A stretch of 64,000 nt of DNA from Prevotella sp. (GTDB lineage: Bacteria; Bacteroidota; Bacteroidia; Bacteroidales; Bacteroidaceae). The position numbers and the translations under genes were made by a program. The notes under the pieces are model-generated. The model ran no database searches. It saw only the letters and a program-made list of their open reading frames with translations, and was not told the DNA's origin. The DNA lies in NCBI GenBank assembly GCA_017619445.1, contig JAFZSI010000076.1, forward strand, positions 1-64,000, written 5' to 3'. Shown here one piece after another: positions 27,368-36,433 of this stretch (within the stretch, counting starts at the first letter, position 1; every line of letters starts with the position of its first letter).

Positions 27368-28435
27368 TTAAAGATACATTAAATCAGGAACAATTATACC
27401 ACCATTTGTCTTTATTTGGGCCACTCCAAGGGAAAATCCCACTCCAATGGTTGCAGCAAGCATATTAAGTTGGCGATCATGCAATTCTTTCTGTAATTCT
27501 GTAATCATTAATAGCGGAATAGTAGCTCCACTAGTGTTGCCGAACTCTTGTATGTTATAAGGCACTTTCTCTGGGGGGAACTTCATCTTCTTTCGTAGTT
27601 TCTCACAAAGGAACTTGTTTGCTTGATGAAGTAGCAAGTAATCAACTTCATCTTGTTCTATGTTGAATCTTGTACGCATTTCCTGATAAACTTTAGGGAT
27701 AAAATGCGTACCGTACGAGAACACCTCATCACCAATCATTTTCTCATGCAGACGAGTACGACGGATGCCGTCGCCATAATCTTCCATAACAAAAGATTTT
27801 TCGTTGACAGGATTTCGCGACCCACCATCTGGCAAGATAACAAACTCTCTTCCCGATCCATCTGACATGTAAGTAACATTTACCTCATCTTTCGAATTTG
27901 GGTCATACTCTATGGCTGTAACTGTGCCTGCATCACCTAACAACAAAGACATGCTACGGTCTTCAGGACTAGCATATTCGGATTGCGTGTTACCTACCAT
28001 CAACAAGCCTTTGCGGAAAGAACCAGTAGCCATCAAGTTACCCATCACTCCAAGTCCAACAAGGAAACCTGAACAACCAAGGGTGATGTCGAAGGCCAGA
28101 CAAGAAGTTGGAATGCCCATTTTATCCTGAAGCACAATGCCCGTGGCTGGAAGTTTATAATCAGTCGTGTGGGACACAAAAACAAGAAGGTCTATCTCAT
28201 TTTTATCCCAGCCCATGTCTGTAATCAACCTCTCTGCTGCTTTTTGGCAGAGGTCGGAAGTGCAAATGCTGCCATCATGAATGGCGCAATGCCGACGTTC
28301 CACACCTGTAACATTAATATATTTCTGAATTTCCTCAACTGTCATCCCTGGATAATTCCTGTTTTCCTCAACACGAGCAGGAACGCACCCCGCCATACCC
28401 TTGATGGAAATGTTTTTAACGCTAATAGAAGACAT
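27368..28435 (-). CDS. 3-oxoacyl-ACP synthase III (FabH-like, copy 1)
   Basis: 355 residues of the thiolase fold with the full KAS III triad: Cys121 in ITLGCSGFLVG, His270 in YLLLHQANKFLCEKL and Asn300 in EFGNTSGATIPLLM. KAS III condenses an acyl-CoA primer with malonyl-ACP. Housekeeping fabH usually sits with plsX; here it lies between an SDR reductase and an acyl carrier protein inside a polysaccharide locus, so a dedicated role in making an acyl substituent is inferred. About 355 residues is slightly longer than typical FabH. A second, diverged copy is at 30509-31570. Confidence 0.92.
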   Translation of the reverse strand: MSSISVKNISIKGMAGCVPARVEENRNYPGMTVEEIQKYINVTGVERRHCAIHDGSICTSDLCQKAAERLITDMGWDKNEIDLLVFVSHTTDYKLPATGIVLQDKMGIPTSCLAFDITLGCSGFLVGLGVMGNLMATGSFRKGLLMVGNTQSEYASPEDRSMSLLLGDAGTVTAIEYDPNSKDEVNVTYMSDGSGREFVILPDGGSRNPVNEKSFVMEDYGDGIRRTRLHEKMIGDEVFSYGTHFIPKVYQEMRTRFNIEQDEVDYLLLHQANKFLCEKLRKKMKFPPEKVPYNIQEFGNTSGATIPLLMITELQKELHDRQLNMLAATIGVGFSLGVAQIKTNGGIIVPDLMYL

Positions 28436-28496
28436 TGTTCAAATTAAAATTTGAGGGAAGCACTTCCTTCTATGAAAATGCTTCCCTTTTGTTGGT

Positions 28497-28724
28497 TTAC
28501 TTAGACTCAACAAGATTGTACAATTCCTCAATGGTTGTACAATTACGCAGATCAGCACCAGTCACGCGTTTATCCATTTCGTCATCAACCATTGAAATAA
28601 TGGATAAAGCAATGAGTGATCCCCATTCTTCCAGTTCTCGATAATGAGTGTCTGCCTTGAAGTTATCTTCAGGCGTGTCGTCAAACTCGGCTGCAAAAGC
28701 CTTTACAAATTCGTCTAATGTCAT
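28497..28724 (-). CDS. Acyl carrier protein 1
   Basis: 75 residues, acidic and helical, of the phosphopantetheine-carrier family. The prosthetic-group Ser is Ser36 in LEEWGSLIALSII, where housekeeping ACP has a DSL motif; here Asp is replaced by Gly. It is a near relative of 34700-34933, sharing TLDEFV at the N-terminus and the Y-R-E-L-x-E-W-x-S-L-I signature. Encoded directly between KAS III and the malonyl transacylase, which would load it. Altered residues around the Ser suggest a specialised carrier recognised by the locus enzymes rather than by bulk fatty acid synthesis. Confidence 0.88.
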   Translation of the reverse strand: MTLDEFVKAFAAEFDDTPEDNFKADTHYRELEEWGSLIALSIISMVDDEMDKRVTGADLRNCTTIEELYNLVESK

Positions 28725-28735
28725 GTCATAAAAAT

Positions 28736-29692
28736 TTAAAGGTTATTATTATTCCTAATAATTTTGTAGTTTTTTACATTACAATAATAGGTAGGCACAT
28801 CAAGCAACGATTGGCTGTGCAAGTCTGGATACATACGATGCACGATTTTCTCCAAAGTGTCATCAGTGCCGACTTCATAAAACTCAGTTACTCCATCTTT
28901 AGCCATATTACGTGTCATTTCTGTCCATAATACAGGATGAGTAATATGCTGGATTAAATTCGATTTAATCTCATCAGGGTCAGTATGAGGCAACGCATCA
29001 ACACACTGATAAACAGGGATAGTTGGTTTTGAGAATCTGGTTGCCTCGATAATTTTTCCCAACTCCTCACGAGCCTCATTCATAAATGGAGTATGAAAAG
29101 AACCACCAATGGGTAACGAAACAGCTTTTTTAGCTCCTTCTTTCATAAAGGCCTTGCAGGCTAAACGTACCCCTTTTTTGCTTCCAGAAATAACAACCTG
29201 CCCAGGACCGTTATAATTGGCAAAATAAATGGGTTCTCCTGTTTCGTCCCAAATCTCCTTGATTCGTTTTGCGACATATTCGTCGCTTAAGCCTATGACA
29301 GCTCCCATGCCCGTCTTTACAGGTGCATTCTCATATGCCTTTTGTCCTATAACTGCACGGTTGAGAACAAGATTCAGACCGTCCTCAAAACTTATCGTAC
29401 CATTAACTACCAAGGCAGCAAACTCTCCTAGAGAATGACCTGCCACAACATCTGGCACAATATCTTTTTGCGTTATGGCAAGTGCCACTTCATATAGAAA
29501 CACTGAAGGTTGTGTATTGACGGTTTCCATCAATTCCTCTTCGGTACCATCGAACATCACATCGGTTATACGCCTGCCAAAGAAATCGTTGGCTCGTTCA
29601 AACAAATCATGGGCTTCAGGAAATTTCTCATATAAATCCTTGCCCATTCCTTCCTTTTGACATCCTTGGCCTGGAAAAATAAATGCTTTCAT
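28736..29692 (-). CDS. fabD: Malonyl-CoA:ACP transacylase
   Basis: 318 residues. Transfers malonyl from CoA to an acyl carrier protein. The active-site Ser is Ser87 in AGHSLGEFAALV, His is near residue 200 in IGGSFHTPFM, the carboxylate-binding Arg is Arg112 in LVLNRAVIGQ, and the N-terminal oxyanion loop is FPGQGCQKEGMG. The Arg supports malonyl rather than acetyl specificity. Housekeeping FabD is usually elsewhere, so this is probably a dedicated copy supplying malonyl-ACP to the two ketoacyl synthases of the locus. It lies 11 bases from the carrier gene. Confidence 0.9.
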   Translation of the reverse strand: MKAFIFPGQGCQKEGMGKDLYEKFPEAHDLFERANDFFGRRITDVMFDGTEEELMETVNTQPSVFLYEVALAITQKDIVPDVVAGHSLGEFAALVVNGTISFEDGLNLVLNRAVIGQKAYENAPVKTGMGAVIGLSDEYVAKRIKEIWDETGEPIYFANYNGPGQVVISGSKKGVRLACKAFMKEGAKKAVSLPIGGSFHTPFMNEAREELGKIIEATRFSKPTIPVYQCVDALPHTDPDEIKSNLIQHITHPVLWTEMTRNMAKDGVTEFYEVGTDDTLEKIVHRMYPDLHSQSLLDVPTYYCNVKNYKIIRNNNNL

Positions 29693-29697
29693 CTGAA

Positions 29698-30498
29698 TTA
29701 TTCGCTATGTCTGAAATAAGTACGTGCTTTAGGAGAAATCTTATTAATTATTTGAGCAGGATTACCTGCCACAATGGAATTAGCAGGAACAGGTTTTGTC
29801 ACAACAGAACCAGCAGAAATCATAGCATTCTCTCCAATCTCTGTTACACCCGGCATGATAATTGACCGTGCTCCAATTAAGGCATTGTCCTTAATCGTTA
29901 ATGGAGTGTTGTGAGCTCTGTGTGTTGCATTATGAATCAACTCGCTGTCATCATATAATCCAAAGTAATCATGATCGTGGGTCAGAATTTTACATCCTTC
30001 AGCAAGCGAAACGCCATTACCAATAACCAAATCGCCTGTATAATCAATATCAATATCACGGGCAAACAAAACATTATCCCCTATGGTTAGTTTTCCTGCA
30101 TGAAGATGCTCTGCAATAAAAATAACACCGTATTGAACTTGGCAATGTTTACCCATATGGAAATGCTTAATGTAGGCATTCTTGCGACATCTCCTTTTTT
30201 TACTGGACTTTTCCCATTCTATACCAGAGTATTTAACAAGAAAACGCCTGTTTTCATTATACTGTTTTAAACTATTCTTCTTTACGAGAAGTTGATGCAA
30301 CAAAATACCCCTTTCTTCATCAGAAAGTGTTCCGATTCTTTTTGAAAGATACTCTGAAGCTTTAACACCATAATTGCAGTAAAGCGAAATAATGTCTTTA
30401 CTGATAGTTACTAAGGAACGCTTGTCACCTGTCTTAATTGACTGTTTTGCATAATTGGGAACACGCAACAACAATCGAAGAAAATAACTAATAGTCAT
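29698..30498 (-). CDS. Left-handed beta-helix acyltransferase
   Basis: 266 residues. The N-terminal ~110 residues are basic and helical ([18 protein letters not shown]); the C-terminal part is hexapeptide repeats of the LbH acyltransferase class: [40 protein letters not shown], the active-site region around [20 protein letters not shown] and [20 protein letters not shown] ending GNPAQIINK. Maltose/galactoside acetyltransferase-like proteins with this end are common in surface polysaccharide loci. Sitting among ACP, ketoacyl synthase and ligase genes, it is the best candidate to move the finished acyl group onto the sugar, though a simple acetyl donor cannot be excluded. Confidence 0.82.
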   Translation of the reverse strand: MTISYFLRLLLRVPNYAKQSIKTGDKRSLVTISKDIISLYCNYGVKASEYLSKRIGTLSDEERGILLHQLLVKKNSLKQYNENRRFLVKYSGIEWEKSSKKRRCRKNAYIKHFHMGKHCQVQYGVIFIAEHLHAGKLTIGDNVLFARDIDIDYTGDLVIGNGVSLAEGCKILTHDHDYFGLYDDSELIHNATHRAHNTPLTIKDNALIGARSIIMPGVTEIGENAMISAGSVVTKPVPANSIVAGNPAQIINKISPKARTYFRHSE

Positions 30499-30508
30499 AA
30501 GTAATACT

Positions 30509-31570
30509 TTATACCTTATTTATTGGAAGAACCAACATGGGTTGGGTTTTCAATAGCATTGTGCCCCATGTCAATCCCAATCCAAAAGAAGAACACAACA
30601 AAGTCATTGGTCTTTGGGATAATTCTTTTGCCAACTCTGAAACCATTAGCATGATAATTGAAGCACCTCCCAAATTTCCGAACATCTGAAGGTTGTAAGG
30701 AACTTTCTCTGCAGGTAATTTGAGTTTCTTTACTAATCGATCAACAATCAGTTTATTTGCCTGATGAATCAAAAAATAATCAATATCCTTCTCTTTGTCA
30801 AGTCCTTTTTCTTCAAGCATCTTTTTCACGCTAATGGGCGGTTTGGTGATGGCAAAGGAGAACACATCCATTCCAATAATCAAAGCATCTTTCGGCGCAC
30901 GGATAATTCCATTTCCAAAGTCCTCGTATTCAAACGATGTTTCTTTTTCAATTGGATGGCGGTATCCGCCATGCGGGGTCATCAATGCATCATATCCTGA
31001 ACCTAAAGTGTTGAAATCAATAACAATTTCATTGGCATTTGTATCGAATTCCAATGCTATAGCCGTGCCACTATCTCCGAAAAGAGGGCTACGACTTTTA
31101 TCTTTGGGTGAGCCCATGCGCATAGCTGTGTCACCCACTAAGACTAATGCTCGCTTTGCCGTTCCTGCTGAAAGGAGATTTCCCGCTACATTAATTCCAT
31201 ACATACATCCGCAGCATCCCATAGGAACGTCGAGAACAAACGTTTTAGAAGGCAAACCCAAACGGTTCTGAAGAATGGCCGAAGTAGGCGGTGTCTTGTA
31301 ATCGCCCGTAACAGAAACAAACAACAACACATCAATACTATCTTTTGGCCAACCCAAGCCCTCCAATAATCGCTCTGCAGCATCAAAACAAAGGTCTGAT
31401 GCACAAATATCCATAGGGGCAATGTATCTGTTTTTAATACCTACGGTGGCATCAAACAAATCTGCCTCTTCTTTTGTAAAGAAAGGGAAATCTGCTGTCT
31501 TTACGGGATTGTTGGGTACAGTGCCCGTAACACCCCTTAAAGCAACATTTTTAATACTCCAGTATGCCAT
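30509..31570 (-). CDS. 3-oxoacyl-ACP synthase III (FabH-like, copy 2)
   Basis: 353 residues, same fold as 27368-28435 and with the same KAS III triad: Cys119 in [11 protein letters not shown], His269 in [15 protein letters not shown] and Asn299 in [14 protein letters not shown]. Differences around the active site (a second Cys directly after the nucleophile, and GNLGGASI instead of GNTSGATI) suggest a different primer. Its start codon shares one base with the stop of the carrier at 31570-31809, indicating coupled expression with that carrier. It probably performs a second or alternative condensation; which primer is used is unknown. Confidence 0.9.
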   Translation of the reverse strand: MAYWSIKNVALRGVTGTVPNNPVKTADFPFFTKEEADLFDATVGIKNRYIAPMDICASDLCFDAAERLLEGLGWPKDSIDVLLFVSVTGDYKTPPTSAILQNRLGLPSKTFVLDVPMGCCGCMYGINVAGNLLSAGTAKRALVLVGDTAMRMGSPKDKSRSPLFGDSGTAIALEFDTNANEIVIDFNTLGSGYDALMTPHGGYRHPIEKETSFEYEDFGNGIIRAPKDALIIGMDVFSFAITKPPISVKKMLEEKGLDKEKDIDYFLIHQANKLIVDRLVKKLKLPAEKVPYNLQMFGNLGGASIIMLMVSELAKELSQRPMTLLCSSFGLGLTWGTMLLKTQPMLVLPINKV

Positions 31571-31809
31571 CAGAGTTCAATCTCGTATTTTGCCAAGACA
31601 GTCTTGGCGTTATCATAGGAGGTAAATTCCAGAATATCCTCAGCGTCCAGCATGATGTCAAACTCGTCCTCAACAGAAGAAGTAAGGCTAAGCTGACGGA
31701 CAGAGTCCCACCCGTCAATGTTGCTGTTATTAAAATCGCTATTCAATGCTGATTCTTCTACGCCGAAGACCTCGCAAAATATTGCATTCAACTTCTCTAA
31801 ATTAGTCAT
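31570..31809 (-). CDS. Acyl carrier protein 2
   Basis: 79 residues, acidic, with the phosphopantetheine Ser at 36 in NIDGWDSVRQLSL; here the DSV form is closer to standard ACP/PCP than in the other two carriers. It is flanked by the AMP-forming ligase (6 bases) and by ketoacyl synthase copy 2 (1-base overlap), suggesting that this carrier receives the primer activated by the ligase and hands it to the synthase. No close similarity to the other two carriers beyond the fold. Confidence 0.88.
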   Translation of the reverse strand: MTNLEKLNAIFCEVFGVEESALNSDFNNSNIDGWDSVRQLSLTSSVEDEFDIMLDAEDILEFTSYDNAKTVLAKYEIEL

Positions 31810-31815
31810 AATAAT

Positions 31816-33195
31816 TTATTGATTTATTACTTTACCTGATTCATTTCTTAAGATAGCTTCAACTATTTGAACTTCAATGTTCTTATGGAACAGATGTGTT
31901 TTTTCTTCAATAAAAGCTGGTAATTGGTCGGCTATTGCTGGACTGGTAACAAGGATAATGAGTTTCTCGTCGTTTCCTTTACAATAACAGTCAACATGGT
32001 ATTCCGACTTTATCATATTCTCAACCTCATCCAGTCCTATTCTCAATCCAAAAATCTTTAAGAACCGTTTGAGACGACCAACAATATAATAACAACCATC
32101 TGCATCACGATAGGCTAAGTCACCAGTATGCATGACGCCGTGGTTCTCGTCTCCTTTCGTCAGGTCTTCAAGGCATTTGGCATAACCAAGAGTGACATTT
32201 TCACCACGATAGACCATCTCACCTGTAGCCTCTCCCTCAAAAGTCTCTTTGCCATCATTATCTATGATAGACAACTGACCTCCAGGTTCAGCGATGCCAA
32301 TACTACATGTTTTTTCCATTGCCATTTCTGCAGGCAGATAAGCCATTCGAGCCGTGCATTCCGATTGGCCGTAGGTTGCAATAAACTTTTTGCCTTTATC
32401 TTGTGCATATTGAGCCAAGGATTGCCACATTTCAGAAGTCAGTTTTCCTCCTCCTTGGGTTATAATTCTCAGGTTGGGCAAATCCATTCTTGTAAACCGC
32501 ATTTTTTTCAGGATATCGTAACTATACGGAACTCCTGTGAAACTGGTGGCTTCTTTCAGCATTGTCCAGAATCCCTTATCCAAAAGAGACCTGCCAGAGA
32601 GTAACAATGTTGCACCGGCAAGCAGATGTGAAGCAATGACCGACAGTCCCATCGTATAGTGCATGGGAAGAATGGCCATAGCTTTCTCGTTATCAGTCAA
32701 TTCGAACATTCTCCTGACATTATCCGCGTTAGCTTCAATGTTCCTGTAGCTATGTCGAACCAATTTGGGACTGCCTGTTGAGCCTGATGTGGGCAGCAAC
32801 AAAGACAGTTCCTCATATAAAGGAACAGGAGGGAATCCTGTCTTCACTAAGGTATAATCCCATGCGGAGAACACGCATTCATACCCTAACTGATTCACCA
32901 TCTCATCTGGCACCCACATATATTCGGGCTTATACATATCACGAAGATTCGTGTACAACCCCTTTTCAGTCTTGACACTGATAATAAGCGAAACAATCCT
33001 GTTTGACAGTGAAGAAGTATAGCCTAATAACGAGCCTATCTTATTCTCAGAAAGGATAAAGATAAGAGATCGTTGAGGCAAGTACTTGGCAAACTTTTGT
33101 GAGAAGTCACAAATGTCACCGTATGTAACAGAACGGCCACTGTCGTCAATGACGGCAACTTTGTTCCTGTTTTTTTTGTCTAAATTGAGAAACAT
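31816..33195 (-). CDS. AMP-forming acyl ligase (acyl-CoA/acyl-ACP synthetase family)
   Basis: 459 residues from the ATG at 33195, 4 bases after the preceding reductase stop; the frame could extend to 33228 but would overlap it. ANL-superfamily motifs: phosphate loop LLPTSGSTGSPKLVRHSY near 130, ATYGQSECTARM near 280, HTGDLAYRDADGCYYIVGRL near 360 and LKIFGLRIGLDEVE in the hinge. It is shorter than most acyl-CoA ligases, resembling stand-alone acyl- or aminoacyl-ACP loaders. It would activate a carboxylic acid as adenylate and load the adjacent carrier. Substrate not predictable. Confidence 0.87.
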   Translation of the reverse strand: MFLNLDKKNRNKVAVIDDSGRSVTYGDICDFSQKFAKYLPQRSLIFILSENKIGSLLGYTSSLSNRIVSLIISVKTEKGLYTNLRDMYKPEYMWVPDEMVNQLGYECVFSAWDYTLVKTGFPPVPLYEELSLLLPTSGSTGSPKLVRHSYRNIEANADNVRRMFELTDNEKAMAILPMHYTMGLSVIASHLLAGATLLLSGRSLLDKGFWTMLKEATSFTGVPYSYDILKKMRFTRMDLPNLRIITQGGGKLTSEMWQSLAQYAQDKGKKFIATYGQSECTARMAYLPAEMAMEKTCSIGIAEPGGQLSIIDNDGKETFEGEATGEMVYRGENVTLGYAKCLEDLTKGDENHGVMHTGDLAYRDADGCYYIVGRLKRFLKIFGLRIGLDEVENMIKSEYHVDCYCKGNDEKLIILVTSPAIADQLPAFIEEKTHLFHKNIEVQIVEAILRNESGKVINQ

Positions 33196-33199
33196 CTTC

Positions 33200-33937
33200 T
33201 TAGATGATGGCACCACCGTCAACACCAATGATTTGCCCTGTTATATAAGTAGAATGGTCAGAAGCAAGGAAAAGACATAGATTTGCAATCTCATCTGGTT
33301 CTGCCAGGCGTCCAAACGGCACATCGTTGATTTTCTGTGCAAACTTCTCAGCCAAAACAACCTTGAACCGCTCTGAACCAACCATGCCAGGAGCGATGGC
33401 ATTGACTCGAATCTTATGCTCAGCGAGTTCTTTAGCAGCAGACTTGGTAGCGGCAATTACGGCTCCTTTGGTGGCGGAATAAGACAACTGGCCTTTGGCA
33501 CCCTTTTCTCCCACCATGCTGGCCATATTTATAATGGATCCACTTTGCTGACGGCTCATGATTCTTGACACCAACGACATGAAATGAATCAATGCCACAA
33601 CATTCACATCCAGCATCTTTCGAAAGAAGTCGTAGTTAATCATCGGCATCAGTTCGTAGGAAATAAGCCCAGCTATATTCGCCAATACATCAATACAACC
33701 ATGCTCCTTCTTGATTGTCATAACCAAGTTTTTGACTTCACTGAAATCGCAAATATCAAGTTCTTTCGCTATAATCCGAGTGCCGTTTGATTCCTCTGGA
33801 TTTACCCAATTTAATCCTTTGATGTCCACAGCATAAACTGTTGCACCTTCTTCTGCAAACAACTGTGCCGTTGCTTTTCCAATGCCAGCATCAGCTCCAG
33901 TGACAATACAGATTTTATTATTCAATAGCTTGCCCAT
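33200..33937 (-). CDS. Short-chain dehydrogenase/reductase (copy 2)
   Basis: 245 residues with classical SDR motifs: CIVTGADAGIGKATAQLFAE (cofactor loop), the Asn-Ala-Gly-type LANIAGLI segment, Ser in INMASMVGEKGAKG and the Tyr-x3-Lys in LSYSATKGAVIAA, ending YITGQIIGVDGGAII. It is more diverged from the copies at 26613 and 33943 than these are from each other, so it may act on a different intermediate. Expected to reduce a ketoacyl-ACP or a sugar ketone. Lies in a run of genes separated by 4-6 bases. Confidence 0.85.
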   Translation of the reverse strand: MGKLLNNKICIVTGADAGIGKATAQLFAEEGATVYAVDIKGLNWVNPEESNGTRIIAKELDICDFSEVKNLVMTIKKEHGCIDVLANIAGLISYELMPMINYDFFRKMLDVNVVALIHFMSLVSRIMSRQQSGSIINMASMVGEKGAKGQLSYSATKGAVIAATKSAAKELAEHKIRVNAIAPGMVGSERFKVVLAEKFAQKINDVPFGRLAEPDEIANLCLFLASDHSTYITGQIIGVDGGAII

Positions 33938-33942
33938 AACAT

Positions 33943-34692
33943 TTATATAGTTACTCCTCCATCAATTACCAGAGAATGACCAGTGACCCAAGATGAAGCA
34001 TCAGACAACAAATAAATGATACCATAAGCTATGTCTTGTGGCTCGCCGTAACGTTTCAAAGGATACTTTTCCATATCCAACTCATACTGTTCTTCAGATA
34101 TTGCTCCATTATGTATCAGTTTTGTATTTACCATTCCTGGATTAACAGTATTCACTCTGATTTTCTTTACAGCTAATTCCTTTGCACAAAACCTCATTGT
34201 AGAATTTATAGCTGCTTTTGATGCACCATATACACAATTACCTAATGAAAACGATTCTACCCCACCAATGGAAGAAACAAACACGACCGATGATTCCTTT
34301 CCAATTCTTTTTTTCTTTACAAGAAGTCTCAACAACTCAACAGGGGCATAAAAGTTTATTTCAAAAACAGAATCATATTTATCGCGAGATGAGAACAAAA
34401 ATGGTGAGGTCATCCCAATTCCTGCACATAATACGACTCCGTTCAGAGTATCCACTTTGTTTACTAAATTCTCAACTTCCTCTTTATGAGTCAGTTCCGA
34501 AACAATCATAGAATGTCCACCTCCTTCTAACTGAAGGAATGTCTCATTAAGCCGTTCTTCGTTGCGTCCTGAAATAATCAAACTCGCACCCAATTTGGAA
34601 CATTGGATGGCTGTTTCTTGACCAATACCAGAAGATGCGCCTGTGACAAGTATAGACTTGCCTTCAAGTGAAAACGGGTTATAGTCAAGCAT
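33943..34692 (-). CDS. Short-chain dehydrogenase/reductase (copy 3, close to 26613-27356)
   Basis: 249 residues; motifs SILVTGASSGIGQETA, VVLCAGIG, VVFVSSIGGVESF with the catalytic Ser, and NCVYGASKAAINS with Tyr and Lys, ending WVTGHSLVIDGG. Shares the opening YNPFSLEGK and RNEERLNET with copy 1, so the two are recent paralogues. The neighbouring carrier (34700-34933) is likewise a paralogue of carrier 1, so the reductase and carrier appear to have been duplicated together. Probable 3-ketoacyl-ACP reductase; NAD(P) preference not determined. Confidence 0.85.
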   Translation of the reverse strand: MLDYNPFSLEGKSILVTGASSGIGQETAIQCSKLGASLIISGRNEERLNETFLQLEGGGHSMIVSELTHKEEVENLVNKVDTLNGVVLCAGIGMTSPFLFSSRDKYDSVFEINFYAPVELLRLLVKKKRIGKESSVVFVSSIGGVESFSLGNCVYGASKAAINSTMRFCAKELAVKKIRVNTVNPGMVNTKLIHNGAISEEQYELDMEKYPLKRYGEPQDIAYGIIYLLSDASSWVTGHSLVIDGGVTI

Positions 34693-34699
34693 CGTAATG

Positions 34700-34933
34700 T
34701 TATAGTTTGCTTAAAATGGTATTGTATACGTCTTCTATTGTTGTTACTGATCTAAAATCATTCGCTTTTAAAGCAACGCCAAACTCCTCATCAACCATTG
34801 CAATTAACGAAAGTCCAATTAACGAAGACCATTCGTCAAGTTCACGATAATCGGTATCAGGAGAAAAAACGTTCGAATCTGTTTCATCGAACAATTCTGC
34901 AAACATTTCTACAAATTCATCAAGAGTTTTCAT
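34700..34933 (-). CDS. Acyl carrier protein 3 (paralogue of carrier 1)
   Basis: 77 residues; the likely phosphopantetheine Ser is Ser37 in LDEWSSLIGLSLI. The pattern KTLDEFVEMF, YRELDEW and IAMVDEEF parallels carrier 1 (TLDEFVKAF, YRELEEW, ISMVDDEM). It precedes the reductase copy 3 gene by 7 bases and begins 4 bases after the flippase stop, so it is the first gene of the acyl block in transcription order. Confidence 0.87.
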   Translation of the reverse strand: MKTLDEFVEMFAELFDETDSNVFSPDTDYRELDEWSSLIGLSLIAMVDEEFGVALKANDFRSVTTIEDVYNTILSKL

Positions 34934-34937
34934 ATAT

Positions 34938-36410
34938 TTACAATTTATTAAACCTAAAAAAATTCTTTATTCTCTCATAAGGTACAACTGTAAGGAAATA
35001 GGTGTATGCTTCTGGCTTGAAAAAAATAGACCATGACATATAAACAATCACATATACAATCAACTTAATTATACCATCAGGATACATATCCAAATTAAGT
35101 ATCTTCCCACAGAAAAAACTAATTGCTGCAGCCGTTAATGAAGCTATTGTTACAGGTAAAAGATCTAGTAATTGTCTCCACCATTTATATCCTATATGTT
35201 TTGATACCAAGCCGATATTAACAAAATATGAAAACCAAGTATTAAATACCATACCAACTAATAATCCATTCATACCCCATAAGGCCAAACCTCCCACGAC
35301 CAAACCTATTCCAATTATTCTTTTAACTAAAGTCCATAAAAACATTGTTCTGCTTTTCCCTATTGCAGAAATTGTTTGCAAATTAACGGATTGTAAACAA
35401 TAAGCTAAACCTGCTATACATAATACCTGAAAATAAGGAACACTCTGCAACCACCTATCTGAATAAAGCAACACAAATATTGGCTTTGCACAGAGCAACA
35501 GAATAAACATCAAAGGGAAAGTAATATATGACAAAGTCATCGTCAACCGCTTAACCATGTTCTGCATCTTCTCTTTATCGTCTTGAACCTCAGCATACAA
35601 TGGATAAGTTACTTGGGTCATCACCTGAGAAATGCTTGTTGAAGCCAGTTTTTCCAAGCCCTGTGCCTTTGAATAAAAGCCCATAGTGGACGGATTATAC
35701 ACTTTACCTATCAACAATCCTTGAAATTGTTGTCCAAATCGATTGACTAAATGTGTCAAAAACATATAGAATCCGAAACTAAACAACTCTTTTAAAGATT
35801 TCCAAGAAAATGTCCAAATAGGACGCCATTTGACATAGAACCAAAAAACTAACGATGGAATAGCGGCAACTATTAAATTTTGAGCTACCAATGACCACAC
35901 ACCGAAACCTTTATACGCCATAAAAACTGTTACGCACAACGCGATAACAGCAGTACTTACAGAGACGATGGAAAGCAGTTTGAAATTGAGCTTCTTCTTC
36001 AGTTGATTCCGCTGTATGATATTCAGAGCATAAATAAAGAGCACCAGGCCTTGCACACGTAAAACATCACATAATACAGGAATTTTATAGAAGCGGGCTA
36101 TGGCGGGAGCACAAAAATACAAGACAATATACATTACAACTGCAACTGCAACATTCCACCAAAAAATAGTTGAATAATCCACTTGTGTGGGACGCTTTTT
36201 TTGGATTAATGCAGAACCAAAACCACCATCAATGAACGATTCCGCCAGAACCATGAAAATGGCAAGCATACCTATGCAGCCATAGTCATATGGTGTAAGC
36301 AAACGAGCCAAAATGATACCCGAAATAAACTGAATAATCATTTTCGAGTATTTTTGGAATGCTGTCCACACCATTCCTGATGCGGCTTTCTGCTTAAGGT
36401 TTTTTGCCAT
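34938..36410 (-). CDS. Wzx-type polysaccharide flippase (MOP superfamily)
   Basis: 490 residues with about 12-14 transmembrane helices. Opening AKNLKQKAASGMVWTAFQKY and FISGIILARLLTPYDYGCIG are the usual start of PST-family (WzxC-like) exporters; SFIDGGFGSALIQKKRPTQ and RFGQQFQGLLIGKVYNPSTM follow. It would move undecaprenyl-linked repeat units across the inner membrane, before the Wzy-like polymerase at 18718. Located between two lipoprotein genes and the acyl block. A second, unrelated-looking flippase is encoded at 45501-47042. Confidence 0.9.
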   Translation of the reverse strand: MAKNLKQKAASGMVWTAFQKYSKMIIQFISGIILARLLTPYDYGCIGMLAIFMVLAESFIDGGFGSALIQKKRPTQVDYSTIFWWNVAVAVVMYIVLYFCAPAIARFYKIPVLCDVLRVQGLVLFIYALNIIQRNQLKKKLNFKLLSIVSVSTAVIALCVTVFMAYKGFGVWSLVAQNLIVAAIPSLVFWFYVKWRPIWTFSWKSLKELFSFGFYMFLTHLVNRFGQQFQGLLIGKVYNPSTMGFYSKAQGLEKLASTSISQVMTQVTYPLYAEVQDDKEKMQNMVKRLTMTLSYITFPLMFILLLCAKPIFVLLYSDRWLQSVPYFQVLCIAGLAYCLQSVNLQTISAIGKSRTMFLWTLVKRIIGIGLVVGGLALWGMNGLLVGMVFNTWFSYFVNIGLVSKHIGYKWWRQLLDLLPVTIASLTAAAISFFCGKILNLDMYPDGIIKLIVYVIVYMSWSIFFKPEAYTYFLTVVPYERIKNFFRFNKL

Positions 36411-36433
36411 AAAACGTTTCTAAGAGTAGGCGA

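Noticed and set aside
26613-34933. Housekeeping fatty-acid synthesis operon
   Set aside because: No FabF/FabB, FabZ, FabI, PlsX or acetyl-CoA carboxylase genes are present, and the carriers have non-standard residues around the phosphopantetheine Ser.
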